The translations under genes and the position numbers were made by a program. A stretch of 34,922 nucleotides of DNA from Anaerolineae bacterium (GTDB lineage: Bacteria > Chloroflexota > Anaerolineae > B4-G1), in assembly GCA_030612585.1 (NCBI GenBank), contig JAUWNP010000026.1, forward strand, positions 1-34,922, written 5' to 3'. Shown in pieces: positions 7,561 to 16,047 of this stretch (its first letter is position 1; every line of letters begins with the position of its first letter). Below the pieces are notes generated by a model. It had not been told where the DNA came from. It did not search any database and saw only the letters and a program-made list of their open reading frames with translations.

Positions 7561-10500
7561 ATGACTACCATATCTAATCAACAGCAATACAAACCGGCGA
7601 CGATTGCGGACAATAATTTTCAGTCAATTGCCACCACTCGCCGGGGACAACTGGCGCTTTCCGCTCTCCTCTCGGTGATAGCTGCCGCTCTGGGGTTGGC
7701 GCCTTACGTCGCCATTTACCTCATCACCGCTCACCTGTTTGCAAACGGAACTGATGGCGCCAACACAACCTATATCCTGCTCGTCGCGGGCGGGAGTTTG
7801 CTGGCGACCTTTGGCAAGGCTTTGACGCTGGGAGCGTCGCTGCACATATCCCATATCGCAGCCTACGACATCCTCTATGAAACCCGTCTGGAACTGGCGC
7901 GCAAGTTGGGGTCTCTGCCGCTTGGTTTCTTCGACCAACGCAATACAGGTGCCATCAAGCGTGTGATCCACGAAAATGTCGAAAACATGGAAGAAGCATT
8001 GGCGCACATGGTGCCAGAACTGGCAGCGGCGCTCGCAGTTCCCATCTTGTCGCTAATCGTTTTGTTCTTCGTTGATTGGCGCATGACGCTGGTGATGCTG
8101 GTTTCCCCGGCGCTGGGTATCGCTTCGTTCGGCCTCTTGAATTTCGTGTGCCCAGGTGCAATGAAAACCTACCAGGAAATGAATGACCGCTTGAACAGCA
8201 CGGTCATCCAATTCATCAACGGTATGAAGGTCATCAAGGCGTTTACCCGTTCCCGGGCCTCCTTTGCCGATTTGAAAGACATCATTGATGAGACGGCGGC
8301 TTGGTACATCAGGATGGGAGCATCTATGCGGCGTGTATATGCCGGGGTGCTCGTTGCGTTTCGCACCGGACCGCTGTTCGTTCTTCCTGCGGGGCTGCTG
8401 CTATACGCCAATAGTTCCCTCGACCTGCCGACCCTGCTGCTTTTCCTGATCATGAGCCTCTGTTTTGCGCGCCCCATCTACAACCTGGTGATGCATGGCG
8501 CGATGGCGTTCTATCGGATTTACACAGCGATGGAGCGCGTCAACGCGCTGCTGTCCGAATCTTCGCTGCCAGAGCCAGAGCAGCCTCAACAGCCGGATGG
8601 TTACACTATCACCTTTAACAATGTCGTTTTCAGCTATAGAAAGTCGGATGACAAACAGGACGACGAAGCGCCGGCCCGCGTACTTGATAACGTCAGTTTT
8701 ACCATCCCCCAAGGCTCTGTCACTGCGCTCGTTGGTCCTTCGGGGGCGGGCAAAACGACCATCTCGCGGCTCATCCCACGTTTCTGGGATGTGGATGCAG
8801 GCAGCATCGGAATCGGCGGCGTGGACATCCGGCAGATGCACACGACCGAATTAATGGATACGGTCTCTTTCGTCTTTCAGGATGTCTTTCTCTTCAATGA
8901 TACCATTTACGAGAACATCCGGGCCGGCAAACCCGACGCCACCCGTGAGCAGGTGATCGCCGCGGCCAAGCTGGCGCGCTGCCACGAGTTCGCCAAAGAG
9001 CTGGGCGGCTATGATTACCACGTGGGGGAGAACGGCGCCAGGCTGAGCGGAGGGGAGCGGCAGCGTATATCTATCGCCCGCGCCATTCTCAAGAATGCCC
9101 CCATCATCGTGCTGGATGAAGCGACTGCCTTTGTTGATCCAGAAAACGAAAGCCTGATCCAGGAAGCGCTGGCAGCGCTGATGGAAAGCGACCCCGATTC
9201 ACCCAGGACGCTGGTTGTGGTTGCGCATCGTCTGACCACCATTACCGAGGTCGATCAGGTTTTGCTGGTGGATGGAGGACAAATCGTTGCCAGGGGGACG
9301 CATGCAGAACTGCTTGAATCGAATGAGCTGTACCAGACCTTGTGGGAAGCCCTCACAGATGCCAGCAAATGGCAGTTTGACGCGGATGCCGAGGTCGAAA
9401 CGCTCACGAGCAACCGCAACACGGCGTATGAGGGCGAGTATGCCCCCCTGCATAACCCCTTCGAGCCACTCAAAACGGCCCAGGGGCACTGGCAGCGCAT
9501 CAAGGGACTGGTCGCCGACAAGCGGCCCCTGTTCCGCCGCGGTGTGCTGTGGAGTTTTCTGGAAGGTGGGTTCATTGCTTATCCCGTCGGCATTATCTAT
9601 CTGGCGCTGGTGGGATTATACGGGGATGGCGTCAGTACAGACACGCTGGTTGCGCTATCGCTCGGGCTGGTGGCGATCTTTGCCGTACAGTACCTGTTCA
9701 GCTATCTATCGTTTTCAACCTTCTTTCGTTTAGACGTCCACATTCATCGCAGTTTACGCCTGTTTTTGAGCGACTACCTGCGCCGTTTGCCGCTTGGCTT
9801 TTTCACCAGGCGCGACGTTGGCTACATTGATGCGCTTTTCACAACCACCATTGAATTCCTGGAAACGCGCATCACGACCGCGCTATTTATCTCCAGTGTC
9901 GTTGCGCCCGCGTTGATCTTTATCTTTGCTCTGTCTGTAGACTGGCGTATGGCCCTGGCAATGGCAGCCAGCGTGCCGCTCGCCGTCTTTGTTCTGCGCG
10001 GCGCCATGGGCGTGTTTGCTCAAGTCTGGCATGCACAGCGGGAAGCCCTTATACGGGCCAATTCACGCATGGTGGAGTATATCCAGGGCATTGGCGTGAT
10101 CCGCGCCTTCAATTTGCCAGGAGAACGCTTCGAGCAGTTTGAGGAAGCGATGGATCGTTACCGCCTGGCGAGCCGCGAAACAATCACGCGCATTACCCCG
10201 GCTATGATTGGCTTCGTCTCGATCCTGGAAATCGGCTTTGCCTTGATGCTGGCAGTTGGGGCCGGTCTGGCCGTGAGCGGTTCATTGACCTTTGAACGCT
10301 TTTTGATCTTTATGCTGCTGGGCACGGCTTTCTATGCGCCCATGATAGGGCTAGGCGATATGTTGAGCCTCCAGCGGATTGTGGCGAACGGGGTCAACAA
10401 CATCAACGAATTTCTAAAGTCGCCGATGCTGCCCGAACCAGCGACCAGTAAAACGCCGGACGGGTACGCAATCGACTTTAAAGACGTTCATTTTCGCTAT

Positions 10501-11274
10501 GAAGATGAAAAGGTGCTCGACGGGGTGAACTTTGAAATCCCGGAGAATACGATGGCCGCGTTGGTGGGGCCGTCCGGCTCTGGCAAGACAACCATCACCA
10601 ACTTGATTGCGCGCTTCTGGGATGTTGATCAGGGTGCAGTGACAGTGGGCGGCGTGGATGTGCGCCAGATGTCCAGCGATGTCCTGCTCTCGCAGATCAC
10701 AATGGTCTTCCAGGATGTCTACCTGTTCAACGATACCATCATGAACAACATTCGCTTTGCCAACCCCGCGGCCACGAATGAGCAAGTCTTTGTGGCGGCG
10801 CGGCTGACACGCGCCCACGATTTCATCGTAGAGATGCCTGATGGGTATGAAAGCATCGTTGGTGAAGGCGGCTCGACCCTCTCCGGCGGCGAGAAGCAAC
10901 GCATTTCGATTGCCCGCGCAATCTTGAAAGACGCGCCGATTGTGCTGCTCGACGAAGCCACCGCCTCGATTGACCCGGAAAATGAGCGCCTTATCCAGCA
11001 AGCATTCAACGTCCTCGTCAAACACAAGACGGTCATCATCATTGCCCACCGGCTCAGCACTGTACAGACCGCCGACGTGATTCTGGTATTGAAGGACGGC
11101 CAGGTCATTCAACAGGGTAAGCATGATGAATTGATCCATCAGGAAGGCTTGTACCGCCACTTTTGGGAAGAACGGCAAAAAGCGCGCAGTTGGAAGCTGG
11201 GCAGTGCAGATGCCATCGCTCAGACCGGAGTGCTCTCTGGCTTCGCCATCGGGCAGGAAGGAGGAGAGATATAG
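7561..11274 (+). CDS. Fused tandem ABC exporter-fold transporter (TMD-NBD-TMD-NBD)
   Basis: The 1237-residue protein joins two half transporters. The first membrane domain is followed by NBD1, with Walker A GPSGAGKTT at 392-400, signature LSGGE at 495-499, and a Walker B/D-loop LDEATAFVDPENE around 518-530. The second membrane domain is followed by NBD2, with GPSGSGKTT at 1003-1011, LSGGE at 1107-1111 and DEATASIDPENE. Both ATP sites look intact. The halves correspond in order to the split pair at 14218 and 16044, whose D-loops read AYADPENE and ASLDPENE. This pairing recalls YbtPQ/IrtAB siderophore importers built on an exporter fold, but export cannot be excluded. The last 20 or so residues (DAIAQTGVLSGFAIGQ) match the C-terminus of the ECF S component just upstream and do not belong to the ABC fold. 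It starts 12 bases after that S gene, with GAGGAGG upstream. Confidence 0.85.
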   Translation: MTTISNQQQYKPATIADNNFQSIATTRRGQLALSALLSVIAAALGLAPYVAIYLITAHLFANGTDGANTTYILLVAGGSLLATFGKALTLGASLHISHIAAYDILYETRLELARKLGSLPLGFFDQRNTGAIKRVIHENVENMEEALAHMVPELAAALAVPILSLIVLFFVDWRMTLVMLVSPALGIASFGLLNFVCPGAMKTYQEMNDRLNSTVIQFINGMKVIKAFTRSRASFADLKDIIDETAAWYIRMGASMRRVYAGVLVAFRTGPLFVLPAGLLLYANSSLDLPTLLLFLIMSLCFARPIYNLVMHGAMAFYRIYTAMERVNALLSESSLPEPEQPQQPDGYTITFNNVVFSYRKSDDKQDDEAPARVLDNVSFTIPQGSVTALVGPSGAGKTTISRLIPRFWDVDAGSIGIGGVDIRQMHTTELMDTVSFVFQDVFLFNDTIYENIRAGKPDATREQVIAAAKLARCHEFAKELGGYDYHVGENGARLSGGERQRISIARAILKNAPIIVLDEATAFVDPENESLIQEALAALMESDPDSPRTLVVVAHRLTTITEVDQVLLVDGGQIVARGTHAELLESNELYQTLWEALTDASKWQFDADAEVETLTSNRNTAYEGEYAPLHNPFEPLKTAQGHWQRIKGLVADKRPLFRRGVLWSFLEGGFIAYPVGIIYLALVGLYGDGVSTDTLVALSLGLVAIFAVQYLFSYLSFSTFFRLDVHIHRSLRLFLSDYLRRLPLGFFTRRDVGYIDALFTTTIEFLETRITTALFISSVVAPALIFIFALSVDWRMALAMAASVPLAVFVLRGAMGVFAQVWHAQREALIRANSRMVEYIQGIGVIRAFNLPGERFEQFEEAMDRYRLASRETITRITPAMIGFVSILEIGFALMLAVGAGLAVSGSLTFERFLIFMLLGTAFYAPMIGLGDMLSLQRIVANGVNNINEFLKSPMLPEPATSKTPDGYAIDFKDVHFRYEDEKVLDGVNFEIPENTMAALVGPSGSGKTTITNLIARFWDVDQGAVTVGGVDVRQMSSDVLLSQITMVFQDVYLFNDTIMNNIRFANPAATNEQVFVAARLTRAHDFIVEMPDGYESIVGEGGSTLSGGEKQRISIARAILKDAPIVLLDEATASIDPENERLIQQAFNVLVKHKTVIIIAHRLSTVQTADVILVLKDGQVIQQGKHDELIHQEGLYRHFWEERQKARSWKLGSADAIAQTGVLSGFAIGQEGGEI

Positions 11275-11305
11275 AACAATTGCGACTACTCAAGCATAGC
11301 GACGA

Positions 11306-11405
11306 ACCTTCCCGAAAGCTCCCAGACGTGATGATTTGGCCAAGAAAACCGCTTTAAGAACGCCAGTTGCACCTGCCAGCGCATCCTCGCAGCTTTCGGG
11401 AAGGT
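11306..11405. repeat. Element bounded by a perfect 15-bp inverted repeat
   Basis: ACCTTCCCGAAAGCT at 11306-11320 is the exact reverse complement of AGCTTTCGGGAAGGT at 11391-11405; 70 bases lie between. It lies between the fused ABC gene and the ECF ATPase gene. It could be a small non-autonomous element or a dispersed repeat. The interior has no gene. The arms are too far apart for a simple terminator. Confidence 0.75.
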
Positions 11406-11440
11406 CAACGACAGTCAAGGGGGAGACTGCCAAAATTCTG

Positions 11441-11510
11441 GACGCAGATACACGCAGATTTTCGCAGATAAAGACACAAAAATCAGCGTTTATCAGCGTT
11501 GATCTGCGTC
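11441..11510. repeat. CGCAGAT-type direct and inverted repeat
   Basis: CGCAGAT occurs three times at 10-base spacing (11443, 11453, 11463), and ATCAGCGTT occurs twice (11482, 11492). The outer ends, GACGCAGAT (11441-11449) and ATCTGCGTC (11502-11510), are inverted repeats. Repeats of this type are familiar from many environmental bacterial genomes. It separates the fused ABC gene from the ECF ATPase gene, so the latter may have its own promoter, although none is evident. Confidence 0.7.
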
Positions 11511-11552
11511 CTGGTTCCGAAAGCCGTAATTTGCCAGTGTCCAGTTGGGTAA

Positions 11553-13349
11553 ATGGCTGCCAATATGATCAAAGTTAAAGACCTGCATTTCAAATACGTG
11601 GGACGCAAGGCAGAGGCTTTGCAGGGAGTGAACCTGCGCATCCGCCAGGGCGAAACCGTGCTCTTGCTGGGGCCTACCGGCTCCGGCAAGAGCACCCTGG
11701 CGCTGTGCCTCAACGGGTTGATTCCCCAGGTGATGGGCGGACGCATGAACGGTCGCGTGCGCATAGCCGGGCTGGATACCTCGGAAACGCCCATCTCCGA
11801 GTTGACGCAGCAAGTTGGCATCGTCTTTCAGGACCCCGAAGCACAGTTCGTGACCATGACGGTCGAGGATGAGATCGCCTTTGGGCTGGAGAACCTGCGC
11901 GTGCCGCCGGAGGAGATGGACGGGCACATTCGGGAGGCGCTGGCCCGGGTGGGAATGACCCGCTACCGGCGCCGGCGGGTGGATGCGCTGTCAAACGGGG
12001 AGAAGCAGCGCCTGGCCCTGGCAACACTGCTGGCCATGCGGCCCCGCATCCTGGTTTTCGACGAACCCACCGCCAACCTGGACCCGGTGGGCACGCGCGA
12101 GGTCTTTGAGACCATCACCCAACTCAAGCGGACGGGACAATATACCATCATCCTCGTCGAGCACAAACTGGACGAGTTGATGCACCTGGTTGACCGGGTG
12201 GTGGCGTTGACTCCCAACGGGAATATTCTGACCGACGGCCCGCCACAAGCAGTCTTTCGCGATCAGGCGGAGGCACTGCTGGAACATGGGATCTGGATGC
12301 CTCAAACGGCGTTACTAGCGCACCGGTTACGAGGGCGCGGGGTGAGACTTGAGCCGTTCCCGGTCACGCTGGAGCAGGCGGAACAGGCGCTGCTGCGAGT
12401 AACGCGCGGCAAGAATACGCAATACGAAACACACAACCCTGCCCTGAGCACTTGGACTGGGCTCAGTGTAAACTCCGTCGAAGGGGAAGCCGAAGGGACG
12501 CCACACGAAACCAACGATCCGCCGCCCGCCGTACAAGTGCGCAACCTCTCCTTTAGTTACGACGGGCCTGTGGTGCTCGACGATATCAATCTGCGCGTGC
12601 CCCAGGGAGACTTTTTGGCGATTGTCGGGGCCAACGGGGCCGGCAAAACGACGCTGGCCCAGCACTTGATGGATGTGCTGCACCCGCCGCGCGGCATCGT
12701 GCTGCTGGATGGCAGTGACGTGACTCGCATCCCGGCCCGCGACCTGATCCGGCAGGTGGGCTACGTCTTCCAGAACCCGGAGCACCAATTCATCACCGAA
12801 TCGGTGGAGCACGAGTTGAGTTTTGGCCTGCGCCTGATGGGGCTGCCCGAAGCCGAAATCGAGACGCGGGTGGGGGCGCTGCTGGAGCAGTTCGGCCTCA
12901 GCCACCTGGCCCGCGCCAATCCCTTCACGCTTAGCCAGGGTGAAAAGCGCCGCTTGAGTGTGGCCACGATGCTGGCCGTCGGCCAGGAGACGCTGATCCT
13001 GGACGAGCCGACCTTTGGGCAGGATCAGCGCAACGCGGAGGCGCTGATGCAGATGCTCAGCGAACTCCACGCCGCCGGGCGCACGGTCATTATGATCACC
13101 CACGATATGACGCTGGTCGCCGAGTACGCCCGGCACGTGGCGGTGATGGTGGAGGGACAGTTACGCTTTCACGGGCTCACGGCGGACGTCTTTGCCCGGC
13201 CCGAACTCTTGGCCCAGGCGCGCCTGACGCTGCCCCCGCTGGCCGAACTCTCGCAACGGCTGGCGGCCCATCACCCGGCCTGGGGCGGCTTGCTCACCGT
13301 TGATCAATTTCTGGCGGCCTTTACCACCGTCCAGGCAATGGAGAATTGA
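11553..13349 (+). CDS. YkoD/EcfA-like dual ATP-binding subunit of an ECF transporter
   Basis: The 598-residue cytosolic ATPase contains two complete ECF-type nucleotide-binding domains in one chain. NBD1 has GPTGSGKST at 40-48, LSNGEKQRL and FDEPTANLDP. NBD2 has GANGAGKTT, LSQGEKRRLS and LDEPTFGQD. Both have the Q-loop FQDPE/FQNPE form typical of EcfA proteins, so it should energise S-plus-T modules in the membrane. The linker (about residues 292-323) contains repeat-like DNA translated in frame and is probably disordered. The start is uncertain: ATG 11553 and ATG 11565 both have weak ribosome binding sites. The T-component gene follows 3 bases later. The S component for this module is presumably the gene at 6949. 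Confidence 0.88.
   Translation: MAANMIKVKDLHFKYVGRKAEALQGVNLRIRQGETVLLLGPTGSGKSTLALCLNGLIPQVMGGRMNGRVRIAGLDTSETPISELTQQVGIVFQDPEAQFVTMTVEDEIAFGLENLRVPPEEMDGHIREALARVGMTRYRRRRVDALSNGEKQRLALATLLAMRPRILVFDEPTANLDPVGTREVFETITQLKRTGQYTIILVEHKLDELMHLVDRVVALTPNGNILTDGPPQAVFRDQAEALLEHGIWMPQTALLAHRLRGRGVRLEPFPVTLEQAEQALLRVTRGKNTQYETHNPALSTWTGLSVNSVEGEAEGTPHETNDPPPAVQVRNLSFSYDGPVVLDDINLRVPQGDFLAIVGANGAGKTTLAQHLMDVLHPPRGIVLLDGSDVTRIPARDLIRQVGYVFQNPEHQFITESVEHELSFGLRLMGLPEAEIETRVGALLEQFGLSHLARANPFTLSQGEKRRLSVATMLAVGQETLILDEPTFGQDQRNAEALMQMLSELHAAGRTVIMITHDMTLVAEYARHVAVMVEGQLRFHGLTADVFARPELLAQARLTLPPLAELSQRLAAHHPAWGGLLTVDQFLAAFTTVQAMEN
12415..12515. repeat. Repeat-like DNA inside the ECF ATPase linker
   Basis: The segment includes AATACGCAATACGAAAC and CCCTGAGC...GGCTCAGTGTAAACTCCGTCGAAGGGG, with CTGAGC (12444-12449) inverted to GCTCAG (12461-12466). 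To my knowledge such motifs are widespread intergenic repeats in Anaerolineae. Here the segment is read through in frame between the two ATPase domains and adds a low-homology linker without disturbing either domain. Confidence 0.5.
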
Positions 13350-13352
13350 ATT

Positions 13353-14174
13353 ATGATCAAGAGTCTGTACTACGAAGGCGATTCTTTTCTGCATCGCCTG
13401 AACCCACTCACCAAGATCATCGCCACGGCCCCGGTCATCATCTTCCTGGCGTTGGTAACGGATCCATGGACGCCGGTGCTGTTTATTCTCCTCTGCGGGC
13501 TGACGACGGTCGTGTTGGGCAAGATTCCGCTAAAGCAGTACCTGAAGACGGTCGCACCGCTGCTGTTCTTCGTCACCGGGTTCCTGATCGTCTATCCCCT
13601 CGTCGTCTCATCAGAGCGCGTCGCCGGTACCCCCATCGTCCTCGAACTGGGGCCGTTGGTCGTGCGCCAGGGAGGGGTTGTGTTCGGCATCGCCACCGCG
13701 CTGCGGGTGATCTCGCTCATTCTAGGCTCGCTGCTGTTTGTCCTCACCACCGACTCCGCCGACTTTATCCGGGCGCTCATTCAGCAATGGCGACTGCCCT
13801 ACCGCATCGGCTACGGGGCGATGGCCGCCTATCGCTTTGTACCGATGCTCAACTCTGAGTTGGCCGTGATACAGGCGGCCCACAAAGTGCGCGGCATCTC
13901 TGACAAGGGCGGCTTGCGGGCGCAATATGACCGGGCGCGGCGCTATGCCGTGCCTCTCCTGGCGACCGCCATCCGCAAAGCGGAGCGCACGGCGCTGGCG
14001 ATGGACGGCCGCGCTTTCGGCGCGTTCGAGGATCGCACGTACTACCGGCGCATGGTATTTGCAACTCGCGATTGGTGGTTTGTGGCCTGCTTTTGGCTCG
14101 TCAGCCTGGCGCTCATTCTCGTTCTAAAGCAGACGGGGCTACTGGGGCCATTGGTGTTACTACAAAGCTTTTGA
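13353..14174 (+). CDS. YkoC/EcfT-like transmembrane coupling subunit of an ECF transporter
   Basis: The 273-residue membrane protein has about six hydrophobic segments and the two coupling motifs of EcfT proteins: AHKVRG (around residue 177) and AMDGRAFG (around residue 224). These grip the ATPase grooves. The N-terminal SFLHRLNPLTKI is also typical (HRLNPLTKL is a family hallmark). It starts 3 bases after the dual ATPase and is surely translated with it. Together with the S component at 6949 this makes a complete ECF importer. A change to AT-rich sequence begins just after this gene. Confidence 0.88.
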   Translation: MIKSLYYEGDSFLHRLNPLTKIIATAPVIIFLALVTDPWTPVLFILLCGLTTVVLGKIPLKQYLKTVAPLLFFVTGFLIVYPLVVSSERVAGTPIVLELGPLVVRQGGVVFGIATALRVISLILGSLLFVLTTDSADFIRALIQQWRLPYRIGYGAMAAYRFVPMLNSELAVIQAAHKVRGISDKGGLRAQYDRARRYAVPLLATAIRKAERTALAMDGRAFGAFEDRTYYRRMVFATRDWWFVACFWLVSLALILVLKQTGLLGPLVLLQSF

Positions 14175-14217
14175 GGAGAATAAACACGTAGTGCTTAAAT
14201 AATATCAGGAGGAAAAT

Positions 14218-16047
14218 ATGTCCGAATTATCTGTTTATGAAAAACAGCTAAAGAACAAACAAAAAACCGGAATAGCCCGGTTAATAGAGATTGCCGGTAC
14301 CAAATCGGCTTTTCTTGTGCTGACAGCATTATTAAGTGTGTTTGCTGTAATTGCCCAGATAACACCCTTTATTACTGTTTATTTGATGGTCAGGGAGCTT
14401 GTTGCCAATATTTCGAATATTCAGGCCATCGACACGGCCTATGTGTGGCAATTGGGCTGGATTACCGTTGCCGGGATCGGGATTTTCGGCGTTTTAACCT
14501 ATGCAGCCCTCATGTTTTCTCATGTGGCGGCGTTCAATATTCTTTATGAGATTCGGATCGGGCTGGCGGGAAAACTGGCCCGTATGCCCATGGGGTATTT
14601 TACCTCGAAAACGAATGGCAGTATTAAGAAAATATTGCATGAGGATGTGGAGCGTATTGAGTTATTTGTGGCCCATCATATTATGGATATTGTTCAGGCC
14701 GTGGCACTGCCTCTTATCTCCCTGGTATTTCTTTTTTATATTGATTGGCGTCTTGCCATTGGCGTGTTAATCCCTCTGCCACTGGCCATGATCGCTCAGT
14801 CGTCTATGTACGGCTCCGCAGGAATGAGGCTGTATACAGAGTGGCAGGAAAAACTGGCGGCCATGAACGGCACTATCGTGGAGTATGTTCGGGGAATGCC
14901 GGTTGTCAAGATTTTTAACCAGACAGTGAACGCGTTTAAGCGTTTTTCCGATGATGTTTTTGCCTATCGGGATTTAACCCTGTACTGGGTAAAGACATCA
15001 GCAACATCTTTTACGGCCCTTACAGTGCTTATAAGTTCCAGCGCCGTCTTTGTTCTGCCAATCGTTATATACCTGCTTCATTCGGTTCCATCCGCGGATT
15101 ACGAGAGCATGGTTTCTACTATATTTCTATTCCTGTTCGTTGGAATGGGGATATCCCTTCCCCTTTACAAACTGCTGTATATGGCATCTGCCATGGCCCA
15201 GATAAGAACGGGACTTGAGGAAATCGACGGTATATTGAACAGTAAGGAGATACCTGAACCTGAAGAGATTAAAAAGCCTTATGATTCGTCAGTGGAATTC
15301 AATAACGTCAGCTTTTCCTATGGCGCTCAGACTGTTTTAAATGATGTTTCCTTTTCAGCAGCCCCGGGAACCGTTACTGCACTTGTCGGTCCTTCCGGGG
15401 GCGGGAAAACTACTATTGCCAACCTGATAGGCCGGTTCTGGGATGTAGAGACCGGAGAGGTTTGCATTGGAGGAATCAATATTAAAGATATGCCTGTAGA
15501 GAACCTGAACAATACGGTGTCCACGGTTTTTCAGGATGTATTCCTCTTTTTTGATACCCTTGAAGAAAACATCAGGATGGGAAATAAAGAAGCTTCTTTT
15601 GAAGATGTTGTCTCTGCCGCTAAAGCCGCGCAGATTCATGATTTCATCGAAACCCTTCCGGAAGGATATGAGACCCTTATCGGGGAAGGCGGGACCTACC
15701 TGTCCGGGGGAGAGCAGCAGAGAATCGCCCTGGCCAGAATAATACTGAAAGATTCACCCATTATCGTTCTTGACGAGGCCACAGCCTATGCAGACCCGGA
15801 AAATGAGGCCCGGATTCAGGAGGCCCTGTCCGTTGTTCTTAAGGATAAGACTGTCATTGTGATAGCCCACCGGCTCTATACCATAACCGATGCCGATCAG
15901 ATTCTGGTTGTGAATGAGGGACGGATAGAAGAAGCGGGAACTCACCGGGAACTTGTAGAAAAGAATGGATTATACAGTTTTCTCTGGGATATTCATACCA
16001 AGGCCAGAGACTGGAATATTGACACTGATGAGGAGGATGTTTCATGA
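14218..16047 (+). CDS. ABC exporter-fold half transporter, first of a split pair
   Basis: The 609-residue protein has a six-helix membrane domain (about residues 30-330) and one NBD with GPSGGGKTT at 391-399, LSGGEQQR, and DEATAYADPENE. It corresponds to the first half of the fused transporter at 7561 (compare DEATAFVDPENE). CAGGAGG precedes the ATG by 6 bases, and the stop overlaps the start of the partner at 16044 (ATGA). Codon and base use are markedly more AT-rich than in the ECF genes upstream and the feo genes downstream, indicating separate, probably foreign, origin. Likely role: transport of a chelate or peptide-like ligand together with the partner. Direction of transport is undetermined. 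Confidence 0.85.
   Translation: MSELSVYEKQLKNKQKTGIARLIEIAGTKSAFLVLTALLSVFAVIAQITPFITVYLMVRELVANISNIQAIDTAYVWQLGWITVAGIGIFGVLTYAALMFSHVAAFNILYEIRIGLAGKLARMPMGYFTSKTNGSIKKILHEDVERIELFVAHHIMDIVQAVALPLISLVFLFYIDWRLAIGVLIPLPLAMIAQSSMYGSAGMRLYTEWQEKLAAMNGTIVEYVRGMPVVKIFNQTVNAFKRFSDDVFAYRDLTLYWVKTSATSFTALTVLISSSAVFVLPIVIYLLHSVPSADYESMVSTIFLFLFVGMGISLPLYKLLYMASAMAQIRTGLEEIDGILNSKEIPEPEEIKKPYDSSVEFNNVSFSYGAQTVLNDVSFSAAPGTVTALVGPSGGGKTTIANLIGRFWDVETGEVCIGGINIKDMPVENLNNTVSTVFQDVFLFFDTLEENIRMGNKEASFEDVVSAAKAAQIHDFIETLPEGYETLIGEGGTYLSGGEQQRIALARIILKDSPIIVLDEATAYADPENEARIQEALSVVLKDKTVIVIAHRLYTITDADQILVVNEGRIEEAGTHRELVEKNGLYSFLWDIHTKARDWNIDTDEEDVS

Noticed and set aside
11306..11405. Insertion sequence
   Set aside because: The interior is only 70 bases with no transposase; no flanking target duplication could be identified.
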